In this document: piece by piece, positions 36,901 through 51,900 of the stretch
Position numbering within the stretch: the stretch's first letter is position 1
How the letters are laid out: each line of letters starts with the position of its first letter
From: Lamellibrachia columna
Lineage: Eukaryota > Annelida > Polychaeta > Sabellida > Siboglinidae
Length of the DNA: 64,000 nucleotides
NCBI GenBank assembly: GCA_963662155.1
Contig: OY759272.1
Coordinates: 49,054,066 to 49,118,065, forward strand
Reading direction: 5' to 3'
The notes under the pieces: generated by a model
Databases searched by the model: none
The model's input: the letters and a program-made list of their open reading frames with translations, nothing else
Told to the model about the DNA's origin: nothing
Translations under genes and position numbers: made by a program

Positions 36901-39900
36901 GCACATATTAAGATCGTACATTAATAAATTATAAATAAGATAATATGAAGTGGAATTAAATGCATCAGGCTCATCAGATTCAAGATCTTTTTAAGACCAG
37001 TACTTAAATTTAAGATCTTTTACCGTGTCAAAATCAATATAAAATAATAACACTAGTTCATTCAAACTCCCATATGTTTATTTGGTGATGAAACAATGTC
37101 ATTTTATTCAACAAGCATATTGCTCAGCGATATTGCTTGTTGAATTTAGCCTAGGGCGATATTACATTTAAGACCTGAAAATCCCTATTTTAAAGACCTT
37201 TTCAAGGCATTAAAAATGCAAGATGCAACTGAGGACTTTTTAAGACGCAACCCACACTGAGAGAATGACAAGTTGGCCAGACTGAGGGACTAAGTACTGA
37301 CCAGTCCACCGGCCGATGCCAGAGAGAGATAAGTAGCCTCCGTGTGATGTCATCATCCAATAATTCACTGCAAGAAACAGGAAATCTGTTGAGTGATTGT
37401 CCGACCAAACAATTTGGCAACTCTTCTATCAACCATGTCTTGTAATGTGCTAAGCGACGTACAACATGAAGATTTTAAAGAATGCTATTTAAACAATATG
37501 AATACGGAAGTCTGAATAAATACAGCTGAAGTGGCTAATTGAACGTGATACCATCTTACATTAGAAACACGTTATACCTGCATGATTTAGTTTTGAAAGT
37601 GGAATTGATCACCAATTTATAAACAAGATTAAAAGAGCACCATATTTGCAGAGTGCTTTATGGTGCTCTAGAATTGGATAAGATAAAAAATGTGTTCTAT
37701 AAAGAAGAAGAATGAGATGCTAACTGTAATTAAATTGATCTGGTTGATACATTTTGAATAAATGATCTGGTTCATTAGAAAGAAGCCACAAAAACAGTGG
37801 GCTACAGACGTGGCAAGTTGCTAGGAAGTGCTCAGTCTTGTAATTCACTCACAATGAGAACTTCTCATCGAAGATCGGCTGTGGTGAGTTCCTCACAATC
37901 TGTGTCTTGCACCTCGTTCTCTTTGTCTCGTCTGGAGCTAATGACAACTGAAAACATTACACACTTACATTACACGCTTACATTACACACTTACATTACA
38001 CGACATCAGCTTCCTTTCACTGATTTACATATCAAAGCTGAAATGTGTCTTTGGACTGATTCAGAATGCACACATACTTTGAACTGCTCTCATGCAACTG
38101 TCACACATCCAGTGTTGCCTGCACAATACAATACAATACAATACAATACAATACAATACAATACAATACAATACAATACAATACAGCAGTCAAGTTGAAG
38201 GTCACATTCATGAGGTGCAGTAAATAAAAAATGTAATATTCTTCAAGCTACATTGAGACAATGAGATAATAATAAGTCGTCTTAGACAGTGAAGGAAGAC
38301 ATGTGGACCTTGCATGAGACAACAGCCAAGTCGTCTTAGACAGTGAAGGAAGACATGTGGACCTTGCATGAGACAACAGCCAAGTCGTCTTAGACAGTGA
38401 AGGAAGACATGTGGACCTTGCATGAGACAACAGCCAAGTCGTCTTAGACAGTGAAGTAAGACATGTGGACCTTGCATGAGACAACAGCCAAGTCGTCTTA
38501 GACAGTGAAGGAAGACATGTGGACCTTGCATGAGACAACAGCCAAGTCGTCTTAGACAATGAAGGAAGACATGTGGACCTTGCATGAGACAACAGCCAAG
38601 TCGTCTTAGACAGTGAAGGAAGACATGTGGACCTTGCATGAGACAACAGCCAAGTCGTCTTAGACAATGAAGGAAGACATGTGGACCTTGCATGAGACAA
38701 CAGCCAAGTCGTCTTAGACAATGAAGTAAGACATGTGGACCTTGCATGAGACAACAGCCAAGTCGTCTTAGACAGTGAAGTAAGACATGTGGACCTTTCA
38801 TGAGACAACAGCCAAGTCGTCTTAGACAGTGAAGGAAGACATGTGGACCTTGCATGAGACAACAGCCAAGTCGTCTTAGACAGTGAAGTAAGACATGTGG
38901 ACCTTGCATGAGACAACAGCCAAGTCGTCTTAGACAATGAAGTAAGACATGTGGACCTTGCATGAGACAACAGCCAAGTCGTCTTAGACAATGAAGTAAG
39001 ACATGTGGACCTTGCATGAGACAACAGCCAAGTCGTCTTAGACAATGAAGTAAGACATGTGGACCTTTCATGAGACAACAGCCAAGTCGTCTTAGACAAT
39101 GAAGTAAGACATGTGGACCTTTCATGAGACAACAGCCAAGTCGTCTTAGACAATGAAGTAAGACATGTGGACCTTGCATGAGACAACAGCCAAGTCGTCT
39201 TAGACAATGAAGCAAGACATGTGGACCTTTCATGAGACAACAGCCAAGTCGTCTTAGACATTGAAGTAAGACATGTGGACCTTTCATGAGACAACAGCCA
39301 AGTCGTCTTAGACAGTGAAGTAAGACATGTGGACCTTTCATGAGACAACAGCCAAGTCGTCTTAGACAGTGAAGTAAGACATGTGGACCTTGCATGAGAC
39401 AACAGCCAAGTCGTCTTAAACAATGAAATAAGACATGTGGACCTTTCATGAGACAACAGCCAAAGTCGTCTTAGACAGTGAAGTAAGACATGTGGACCTT
39501 TCATGAGACAACAGCCAAATCGTCTTAGACAATGAAGTAAGACATGTGGACCTTTCATGAGACAACAGCCAAGTCATCTTAGACAATGAAGTAAGACATG
39601 TGGACCTTGCATGAGACAACAGCCAATTCGTCTTAGACAGTGAAGTAAGACATGTGGACCTTGCATGAGACAACAGCCAAGTCGTCTTAGACAATGAAGT
39701 AAGACATGTGGACCTTGCATGAGACAACAGCCAAGTCGTCTTAGACAATGAAGTAAGACATGTGGCCCTTTCATGAGACAACAGCCAAGGCGTCTTAGAC
39801 AATGAAGTAAGACATGTGGACCTTTCATGATATAACAGCCAAGTCGTCTTAGACAATGAAATAAGACATATGGACCTTGCATGAGACAACAGCCAAGTCG

Positions 39901-42900
39901 TCTTAGACAGTGAAGTAAGACATGTGGACCTTTCATGAGACAACAGCCAAGTCGTCTTAGACAGTGAAGTAAGACATGTGGACCTTGCATGAGACAACAG
40001 CCAAGTCGTCTTAGACAGTGAAGTAAGACATGTGGACCTTTCATGAGACAACAGCCAAGTCGTCTTAGACAGTGAAGTAAGACATGTGGACCTTGTATGA
40101 GACAACAGCCAAGTCGTCTTAGACAATGAAGTAAGACATGTGGACCTTGCATGAGACAACAGCCAAGTCGTCTTAGACAATGGAGTAAGACATGTGGACC
40201 TTTCATGAGACAACAGCCAAATCGTCTTAGACAATGAAGTAAGACATGTGGACCTTTCATGAGACAACAGCCAAGTCGTCTTAGACAATGAAGTAAGACA
40301 TGTGGACCTTTCATGAGACAACAGCCAAGTCATCTTAGACAATGAAGTAAGACATGTGGACCTTTCATGAGACAACAGCCAAGTCATCTTAGACAATGAA
40401 GTAAGACATGTGGACCTTTCATGAGACAACAGCCAAGTCGTCTTAGACAATGAAGTAAGACATGTGGACCTTTCATGAGACAACAGCCAAGTCGTCTTAG
40501 ACAATGAAGTAAGACATGTGGACCTTGCATGAGACAACAGCCAAATCGTCTTAGACAATGAAGTAAGACATGTGGACCTTTCATGAGACAACAGCCAAGT
40601 CGTCTTAGACAGTGAAGTAAGACATGTGGACCTTTCATGAGACAACAGTCATATGGACAAATTAAAGAAAGCTGAGAATTTGCGTTACTTACTTTCACAA
40701 AAACTTCATCAGATGGGCAGGCAAGATGCCGTGCTTGAACGACTGAAGAGAGAACAACCAATTACTTTCACTCACTCTTTCAAACACAATCAATCCAGCT
40801 CTCCAAAATGGATTCACTCCAACACGATTAATTGCAGTTTACTTTAATAGTTTTTAGAGGCTCATCAAACCTGTCAATTCCACTGCAGTTAGGGTATGTA
40901 GTTTATAGAAAGGTTAGATGTAATTATGTCTACTTGCTATCTAAAGTAACTTTGGATTATGCCTCAATTCACTACAGTGCACATTATAATAATTATAATC
41001 AAGACTTAGCACAATGAAAACTAATGCACCATACTAGAGACTCAGTAGAGAACAGTGGAATAACCACAATGCAACTATTTAGTTAGATATTTAATCATAG
41101 AAAACATGTCTAGGAGCACCAATAACTCACCATGGATAGTCAGGAGACCACAGTTGATGTAGATGGAAAGCTTTAGTTGTCCTGAAAGAAAAATTATCAC
41201 AGTATGTATTGTCTTATGTACATACAATTATCACAGTATGTATTGTCTTATGTACATACAATTATCACAGTATGTATTGTCTTATGTACATACAATTTTT
41301 ACAAATCATTTTACACAAATTATAAATACATTTTCTACATAACAGAGAATTGACAATCTGCCCATTTTTCAAATGTTACCACTCACTCCCTGAACGTTTG
41401 TACAAAAGTTTTCAAATGTTACCACTCACTCCCTGAACGTTTGTACAAAAGTTTTCAAATGTTACCACTCACTCCCTGAACGTTTGTACAAAAGTTTTCA
41501 AATGTTACCACTCACTCCCTGAACGTTTGTACAAAAGTTTTCAAATGTTACCACTCACTCCCTGTTTGTACAAATGTTACCACTCACTCCCTGAACGTTT
41601 GTACAAAAGTTTTCAAATGTTACCACTCACTCCCTGAACGTTTGTACAAAAGCAGTTTAATTTCTCCATATAATCAATAAATATAAAAAAATATAATCGT
41701 CATGAAAATGCCAGTGCAATTATAATTTTCTGCATGACCAACTTGGATCATTTATGCACACCCACAACGCAGTGAAATGACCATACGATATGACCAGACA
41801 TGCACGAGGTTGTTCAGTGAAATATTTATGAATCAACAGCTGTCACCATTGACAAATTACACATAATTATACTGTGTACCAGATTTTCTCACAGCATACC
41901 ATGCTGGGGCAGGAGATTGACATAGTCTGTTGACAGGGTACAACCAATGTATGGTGAAGCAGACATATTAATTATTCTGCATTTTAATACCCAACACGAG
42001 GTGACAGATTGTCAAAATTTTTAGAGAACAACATTTTCCAGATAAATCTGGTAGAAACTTAATTAGCAGGTACTTGTCATGCCTACAGAGCCCTAGCGAC
42101 CTGGTGTTATCACTGAGTATCAATCATATAATAAGTGATTAACTCTTGTTATGCATGAGCCTACAATGCTAAGTTAATTACAACTCTACCCACAAACTGG
42201 GCCAAGGGTTAATCTGACATGCCAAGGAGGAATGAGGAGTGACTGGCAAAGTGCCAATGCAATCAAGACTAGTAAAGTAATGACCAACGGAATCAGAGTA
42301 GAAATGTTACTGCATAAATGTGTTATATTTTCCTTAGTGAAACTCAACCTGTGTACAGTGTGTTTGGAAGTGGAATAACCACAAACAGCCAAGTGGAATA
42401 ACCACACACAGCCAAGTGGAATAACCGCAAACAGCCAAGTGGAATAACCACACACAGCCAAGTGGAATAACCACACACAGCCAAGTGGAATAACCACACA
42501 CAGCCAAGTGGAATAACCACACACAGCCAAGTGGAATAACCACACACAGCCACATCCAACTGTGAATCTACAGGAAGCTGGACACTAGCACACACACCAT
42601 CTCATCCACTTTAGAGTTGTTCAATGAATAAAATTATGACTCTTGACAGTACACTCTAAACAGTCAGACACAACAACTACAGAGCGACTTATACAATAAA
42701 TATTTATACAATACAAATAACAGCTGTTGCTTGTGTAAACATTAACTGAAGTATCTTTCATAAACAGTAGCGTTTTATAAAATGTTCTGACAGAAAGATA
42801 AACAAATCAAGAGAGTCATCAGGTTGGACATGTCAAGTTCATGTGGGAGACTGGGTGACCAGTGTTGGACATGTCAAGTTCATGTGGGAGACTGTGTGAC

Positions 42901-45900
42901 CAGTGTTGGACATGTCAAATTCATGTGGGAGACTGGGTGACCAGTGTTGGACATGTCAAGTTCATGTGGGAGACTGGGTGACCAGTGTTGGACATGTCAA
43001 GTTCATGTGGGAGACTGGGTGACCAGTGTTGGACATGTCAAGTTCATGTGGGAGATTAGGTGACTAGTGTTGGACATGTCAAGTTCATGTGGGAGACTGG
43101 GTGACCAGTGTTGGACATGTCAAGTTCATGTGGGAGACTGGGTGACCAGTGTTGGACATGTCAAGTTCATGTGGGAGACTGGGTGACTAGTGTTGGACAT
43201 GTCAAGTTCATGTGGGAGACTGGGTGACCAGTGTTGGACATGTCAAGTTCATGTGGGAGACTGGGTGACCACTGTTGGACATGTCAAGTTCATGTGGGAG
43301 ACTGGGTGACTAGTGTTGGACATTCACTAGGATTAAGAGCTCCGACTTGCGTAAACATTAATTGAAGTATCATTCAGAGACATAAGATTTAAAAACCAGA
43401 GGCACTAAGTAAAGTTGAAGACAGTGCAATGTAGAGGTGATATAAACATAGCTAGTTTTCAGTTTGCCAGGACATAAACTAACTTAATATTTTATTGGTT
43501 GATTCCATCAAAAATGAAATAAAAAAATTCACAAACAAGCTGGCCTGTTGTAATGGATAATGTTCAAGAAATTAATCTGAAATGAAAAATCAAAATATCT
43601 TTAGTTGTGGATTGGGCACACAGAGTGACTGTACCATCTGACTATTTACTAACCTTCGTACGTCTGATACATCCTGTGTAGCCTGGACGCAGCACTGGGA
43701 GGCCTTGGTACCTTCTCACAGAACTCTAGCATCTGGACCTGGTCTCTCCTCATGGAGCTACGACTACTGTGGAGACTGCTGCCAGAGTCCCTCGTCAGAC
43801 CGCGCTCTGCAAGCAACAATAATATTGTCTTACATAGCGCCAGTATCCACCTAGACAAGGGCTCATGGCGTTTACTCCATTATCACTGCAAATGTTTTGG
43901 TAGCAGCTACTGTATTGCCCGTGTGGGTTTATAGATCAAGACCATTGGTTCTGTGAGTCTACAACAGGTTTATTCCATCTCCCTGTGTGGGATCTTTTAC
44001 TTCCCCCGGCACAGACCTAAGGTAGAAGGGACCAATGGCTCTATTAAAAGTACACAAGCGACGTTTGATACACAATGGTCCACAGAGAACCATAGAGGTC
44101 CACAGTGGTCTACAATGGTCCACATAAGTTCACAGAGACCACAGTTGTTAACATTGGTCCACAATAATCCATAGAAGAAGAAGAAATGTTTTTATTTGAC
44201 CCATCATACATTTCACATAATACATATATATCCATGTTAAATTATAATTTTAAATAATACAGGCGTATATGGTTGAAAGTAAACATGGTATATATTAAGG
44301 TAAACAAAAAAATAGGGTGAGGAGACTCTTCTAAGACTTTGATAGTCGCTATCGAGGAGCCACCTTGCAAAATTAAATTAAACTAAATCAGTTGGTCAAA
44401 CATATATAATTCTTCTGAGAAGAGAAGAAAAAAACCATAACAATAATATCATCTCTGATTGTGTGTGTGTACGAGTGTGCGCGTGCATGTGCTTGTTCGT
44501 GTGCATGTGCGTGTTCGTGTATTACTATTCTCGCTTGATTATGTGTGTTTGCAGTTTAGGGGCCTTTTAGTATAAGGTGACAGGTGGTTGTATTGTTTAA
44601 TGTAGCAAACATATATAGCAGTAGTCTTTTCCAGTTCAGATTTGTATCAATAATTAAACCTAAGAAATTAAATTCCTTAACTTGTTTAATATTTATATTA
44701 TCTATCTTCAGAGTAAGCGTCTGTACATTTTTATTTATTTTTAAAAGTTCATAATTTATTAAAGATTCTAAACTGTCATTTTGTATGTTATCATTAAAAG
44801 TATTTAAAGTACTTGATAAGGTTGTGTCATCAGCATAAATGATGAAATTAAACATTTTACTGGTTTGTGCAAAATCATTGATATATATAATAAATAACAG
44901 AGGTCCTAAAATTGAGTCCTGTGGTATACCAGTTGTTATTGGTAACATGTTTGATTTTATATGATCAATTTCAGTATATTGTTTACGGTTATTTAGGTAG
45001 CTACTGAAAAAGTTCAGATTTTTACCATTTATACCATAATATTTTAGTTTGTCAATTAAAATTAAATGGTCAATGGTATCGAATGCTTTAGAAAGGTCCA
45101 AATATATGTTTATGGGTATTTCATCCTGATCCATTTGGGTTATAATCCTATCTATTAATTCCAGTGCAGCATATTCCGTTGAATGCTTGGGTCGAAAAAC
45201 ATATTGATGGTCAAAGAAAAATTTGGAATCTTAAATAAGTTGACAATTGATAAAAAAAATTTGTTTCCAATACTTTTGAGATAGCAGGTAGAAGAGATAT
45301 GGGTCTATAAATATAAAATATTGTTGGCTCGCCTTTTTTATAAATTGGAATTACCTTAGCAATTTTTTATTTATCAGGGAATACTCCTGTGGTTAATACT
45401 TGATTTGTTAATAATGTTAAAGATTTAGTTATTGCAGGTTTAATTAATTTTAGTAGTTTGGTGGAAAAACCATCAAATCCATAACTATTTTTGTTGGGTA
45501 GATTATTTAGTATATTCTTCAATTTTGTTAAATGTAAAAAAGAGTTTACTTTTTTATTTAGATAATACGAATGATCATGGATCATTTGTATTTAATATTG
45601 TTTGCCAGATGATTCCCTATATTAGTAAAAAGTGCATTAAATTTATTTGCAATTTCCAATTTATCTGTCATAATAGTATTTGATTCTTTAAAATATGCAG
45701 GAAATGATTTGTTAGTTTTACTTTTAGACAGGATTTCATTTATAGTTTTCCAAGTATTTTTATGTCAAATTTGAATTGATTAAAACGTGTTTCAAAATAT
45801 GATTGCTTTGCTATACGAAAGCTCCTTTTCAATATAACATTGTATGTTTTTAGATTAATCAGTAAAATTTCATGTTCTGGAGAATCAGGATTTGTTAATT

Positions 45901-48900
45901 TTATTTGTTTGTAAAGTTTATCTCTGTGTCGTATTGAGGCTAGCAGACCTTGAGTTATCCATGTAGACTTTTTATGTTTATATTTATTAAATTTCACTAA
46001 TTTACTCATCATATATTTATTTTTAGCTTGATTGATTTCATCTAGGATAATGTTGTAGTTATTGTTTGTGTCAGCTGTTGCACTTATTTCTACTTTCTCA
46101 TATATTTTAGTAGAGATTGAATCCTCTTTGACTTTTAACATTGCCTTTTTGTTTTGAATATTAATTTCTATGAATTTTGTAGGATGTTGTTTTTTTTAGA
46201 GTAGTATCCATAATTATGAAATACGGTTGATGATCAGAGAATTTTTTTATTAATATTCCTGCTCTACTCTCTAATATATATTTTGTTAAATTACAAAAGA
46301 AATTATCAATTAGTGTGCCATTACAGGTTGTAAACCTGGTATGAAGAATGATTGGGGAGAAGAGACTAAATGAAGTTAACATGTCAAAGAACTTGCTACA
46401 ATGTTCTTGCTCATTTATTTTTAGCATAAAGGTCCACATTTGTCCAACATTTCACTGTGTGTCATATAAATATTTTCTGTTATTTACTGTTTTTACAAAT
46501 CATTTTACACAAATTATAAATACATTTTCTACCTACCAGAACATTGACAAACTGCTCAGTTTTCAAATGTTACCACTCACTCCATGAACGTTTGTACAAA
46601 TGTTACCACTCACTCCATGAACGTTTGTACAAATGTTACCACTCACTCCATGAACGTTTGTACAAATGTTACCACTCACTCCCTGAACGTTTGTATGAAT
46701 GTTACCACTCACTCCATGAACGTTTGTACGAAAGCAGTTTAATTTCTCCATATAATCCATATTCTCCATATAATCCATATTCTCCATATTGTCCACAATA
46801 GTCGAGAGGTCCACTGTGGGGCAGATGGTGACATTTTCTTCATTGCAATTTCTCCACTTCCCATTATTAGATTATATAATTGCTACCCCTGAGGGCGAAT
46901 AACAAGAGCTGAGTTAGAGGGTTACTTAATCACAAGTGTTAAACCTGCCTTTCTCTGTCACCAACACACAACTTGCCTCAATATTATATAAGTCAGCTTA
47001 GGAATATTGTAATTGGTCAGTCTACTCAGTGTCCACTTCATGGTCAGACAATAAACACTGACCACTACATAATATCACATAACTAGGAGCAGGACTTTAT
47101 AGCTAGTCTGGAGAATACATGTCTCTTGCAGTCGGACAACAGAACTATTTATGTGGGACAATGCTACCTGCCAGAGAGTTACTGGCTAGGAAAGGAATTG
47201 TGGCAAGTTTGCTGAAAACAAAGGACACATGGATTTAGAGCTTTATAATAAGCCAAATGATCAGGTAGGAATACATTATGTAATATCTACAAATATGTAA
47301 ACCACTGTGACCTAGACAAATAATTACAATAGTTGCCATTAGAATACATAAAATAACAGCACAGGTGGTGGTGTGGTCTCCCTATATGTGACGCCCCTAG
47401 GACTGAACCCCTTATTTGGTTTAAGGTTCATTTCCGGCTTTTGACCTACAATTATATCAACAGCTATTCTCAACCGTTCTTACAATAAACCTCTTCTACT
47501 TTAGTAATTGTGACTGGTGAGTACAATTGTATCAGAAAACATAACAGGTGGGAAACCAACTAAATGCATATCATGTTGGACGAAAAGAATAATGCTATAG
47601 AAATATTGTGCAGTGTCACCTTGCTACAATGATGTGCCAAGAGATATTGTGCAGTGTCACCTTGCTACAATGATGTGCCAAGAGAAATGTGTACATTTCT
47701 ACCATCCTCAATGGTAGCAGCTGTTGTACTTCTACCATCCTCAATGGTAGCAGCTGTTGTACTTCTACCATCCACAATGGTAGCAGCTGTTGTACTTCTA
47801 CCATCCACAATGGTAGCAGCTGTTGTACTTCTACCATCCACAATGAAATCAGCGGTTGTACTTCTACCATCCTCTTTGAAATCAGCCATTGTACTTCTAC
47901 CATCCTCTATGAAATCAACGGTTGTACTTCTACCATCCTCTATGAAATCAGCCATTGTACTTCTACCATCCTCTATGAAATCAGCCATTGTACTTCTACC
48001 ATCCTCTATAAAATCAGCGATTGTACTTCTATCATCCTCTTTGAAATCAGCTGTTGTACTTCTACCATCCTCTATGAAATCAGCCATTGTACTTCTACCA
48101 TCCTCTATGAAATCAACGGTTGTACTTCTACCATCCTCTTTGAAATCAGCTGTTGTGCTTCTACCATCCTCTATGAAATCAGCCATTGTACTTCTACCAT
48201 CCTCTATGAAATCAGTGATTGTACTTCTATCATCCTCTTTGAAATCAGCAGTTGTACTTCTACCATCCTCTATGAAATCAGCCATTGTACTTCTACCATC
48301 CTCTATGAAATCAGCCATTGTACTTCTACCATCCTCTATGAAATCAGCTGTTGTACTTCTACCATCCTCTATGAAATCAGCTATTGTACTTCTACCATCC
48401 TCTATGAAATCAACCATTGTACTTCTACCATCCTCTATGAAATCAGCCATTGTACTTCTACCATCCTCTATGAAATCAGCTGTTGTACTTCTATCATCCT
48501 CTATGAAATCAGCTATTGTACTTCTACCATCCTCTATGAAATCAACCATTGTACTTCTACCATCCTCTATGAAATCAGCCATTGTACTTCTACCATCCTC
48601 TATGAAATCAGCAGTTGTACTTCTACCATCCTCTATGAAATCAGCTGTTGTACTTCTACCATCCTCTATGAAATCAGCTGTTGTACTTCTACCATCCTCT
48701 TTGAAATCAGCTGTTGTACTTCTACCATCCTCTTTGAAATCAGCAGTTGTACTTCTACCATCCTCTTTGAAATCAGCAGTTGTACTTCTACCATCCTCTT
48801 TGAAATCAGCAGTTGTACTTCTACCATCCTCTATGAAATCAGCAGTTGTACTTCTACCATCCTCTTTGAAATCAGCAGTTGTACTTCTACCATCCTCTTT

Positions 48901-51900
48901 GAAATCAGCAGTTGTACTTCTACCATCCTCTTTGAAATCAGCAGTTGTACTTCTACCATCCTCTTTGAAATCAGCTGTTGTACTTCTACCATCCTCTTTG
49001 AAATCAGCTGTTGTACTTCTACCATCCTCTATGAAATCAGCCATTGTACTTCTACCATCCTCTATGAAATCAGCCATTGTACTTCTACCATCCTCTATGA
49101 AATCAGCTGTTCTACTTCTACCATCCTCTATGAAATCAGCTGTTGTACTTCTACCATCCTCTTTGAAATCAGCTGTTGTACTTCTACCATCCTCTTTGAA
49201 ATCAGCAGTTGTACTTCTACCATCCTCTTTCAAATCAGCAGTTGTACTTCTACCATCCTCTATGAAATCAGCTGTTGTACTTCTACCATCCTCTATAAAA
49301 TCAGCAGTTGTACTTCTACCATCCTCTATGAAATCAACCATTGTACTTCTACCATCCTCTATGAAATCAGCCATTGTACTTCTACCATCTTCTATGAAAT
49401 CAGCTGTTGTACTTCTACCATCCTCTATGAAATCAGCTATTGTACTTCTACCATCCTCTTTGAAATCAGCTGTTGTACTTCTACCATCCTCTTTGAAATC
49501 AGCAGTTGTACTTCTACCATCCTCTTTGAAATCAGCAGTTGTACTTCTACCATCCTCTATGAAATCAGCTGTTGTACTTCTACCATCCTCTATAAAATCA
49601 GCAGTTGTACTTCTACCATCCTCTATGAAATCAACCATTGTACTTCTACCATCCTCTATGAAATCAGCCATTGTACTTCTACCATCTTCTATGAAATCAG
49701 CTGTTGTACTTCTACCATCCTCTATGGAATCAGCTATTGTACTTCTACCATCCTCAATGATACCAGTACTCCACACGATTAAGTTTTATGTGGTCTTGAA
49801 AATATGTTCATTGAAATTTCAAAAATAAGTTCTATTAAACCAAAATGCAGCTCACCATCTGTAGTGATTAAAACCATGTTTAAGACGGGGGTAGACAACA
49901 CGCTATAGTCCTGTGGATTGTAACAGTATCCCTTCTATACGGTATTCTATACGTGGCTCCACAATTGTGTTAAAGGGGTGGCTGAACACTGAACAGTGAG
50001 TCTAGGATTTGGGGTGGGTTGCATCTGTTTTGTTCACCCTGTAGGGAAAATGCACTGCAACTGTTTTCTGCAGAATATAATGCTTTAAAACTTGTCTCCC
50101 TGCGCTATTCTCCAACATGCAGAAGTGTCAATGTTAATAACCCCCAAGATCAAATTTGAATGACACATAGTTCTCAATGAGGGGTTTTACAGCTGAATTG
50201 TGTTGTTTAAGTTTTTAGTGCTTTAAAGTTTGGCACCACTCCATAGTGTCATATATCAATAACTTTAAAGTTTGGCACCACTCCATAGTGCCATATATCA
50301 ATAACTCGTCACAAAGTCCCTGCTGTCAAGGTAGACTTCTGCCTTGTCATTTAAAATCTTTTCATTCCATTTCAAGCCATGTGCACAGGATGTGATTATG
50401 TGTAATGAATATGTCTTTGTCAGCTAGTGTAACCTATACAATGTATTTACTATGCAAACGTTATACGTGCTTAGTAATGCATGCAGAATGTGCTTTAAAT
50501 GGCTTTGATGATGAGTGCAAAGTACAGAACTTAGGAAGATTGAAGTGCAAATTTTCTTAGCAAGAATAACATTATGGGAATATCTAATAACATCTAATAA
50601 CACTGATTGCATGTAATAACAAGAAATCTCATTTGGATAAATGCAATGCCATCAACAACTGCAACAAAAAAAGCTCAAGCATTCTGCCTTCAACAACCAA
50701 ACACTAGCTGCACATAGCCATAGGTTAGTCCTCATTTTTGTATTCATTATTTTATCATTAATCGCTATACACTACAGGTTGACATCTGTATATAGGTTTA
50801 AAAGTATAGAATCAGTTTCTGAGGATAAATCTTACAAAACTGTGCACTGACACATCTGCAAAAAATACATGGTTTGTTTTGTGCCAAATAAGAAAAAAAT
50901 ACAACAATAGTCGATATCCATAGACACATAACAACCAAACTATATTTTTTTATTGTGGTTCATTAAAACATATTTGGACAGTCAGGATGTTTGAATTATG
51001 TTCATATTATATTATAACATGATTAAATGTAAAAGCTATCAGACTTTTAGCTTACACATGTAATAATTTCCCTGTGATTCAGCGTTCCCTCAGATACCAC
51101 ACTTCCTAACAAACAACAGTGTCGTGACTGGCAAGGAAAGATTTAACCACAACTAGCTGGTTAAAGGAATGTTCTTGGCCATAACTTGTTTACAATCTAC
51201 AAAACACACTGGTAGCACTGTCCTATGACACATGGTAAGTCAACTATATGTGACGCTGGAGAACTTCAACCACAAGACACAAACATTACAACTGGCTGAA
51301 CATTGACTGTTACATTGGCAAGCTTGAACGCATTTACATTTCTGTGCATTCTTAGAATAAATCAACAAATTGATTAACAGCCTTCTGATGAGTTTAACGA
51401 GATACAGCCGTGGCAGCCGGGAGGGTTTTTATCCACACTGCCAAGATAATCTTGTTGATCAATGTTTCAATATATCTAACCACTACTACAGTGATTGGTG
51501 ATAAAATCAATAACAGGGATACTTTGCAGGCATTACCAGCACGCTCCATGTCCCGTCTGGGCACACATTGTTTACATTAGTGGCTAGGATCAATGGTTGA
51601 CTTTTTATGTTGCACGGCTTTGATAAGAACAAATAACACTGATGGATCGAGTCGGAAAATCATAATAGGCTTAGTTTGTTTCACTACCAGGAGCGCTTTC
51701 CCACAGTGCACTACATTTAATCACAGCACATGATCAAGGCACTGCGTACATTACTGGGTAAAGGGTTAAACCAATACCTCACATGAGGATGTGTTGTACC
51801 TAATTTATGCAACTTAATGTTGTTGTAGACTGTACATATTTGTAGAGAAAGTTACACTCTGCATGTTGTAGTCAGAACAAACATGGCTGGTGAAATAGTT

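Noticed and set aside
38208..40761. Minus-strand frames with an 18-residue repeat (GPHVLLHCLRRLGCCL type)
   Set aside because: Artefact of the 54-bp array. Only the exon at 40,693-40,742 in this stretch is supported.
47654..49828. Open frames of about 700 codons on both strands
   Set aside because: They follow from a 33-bp repeat unit without stops; there is no start, splice or family evidence for a protein.
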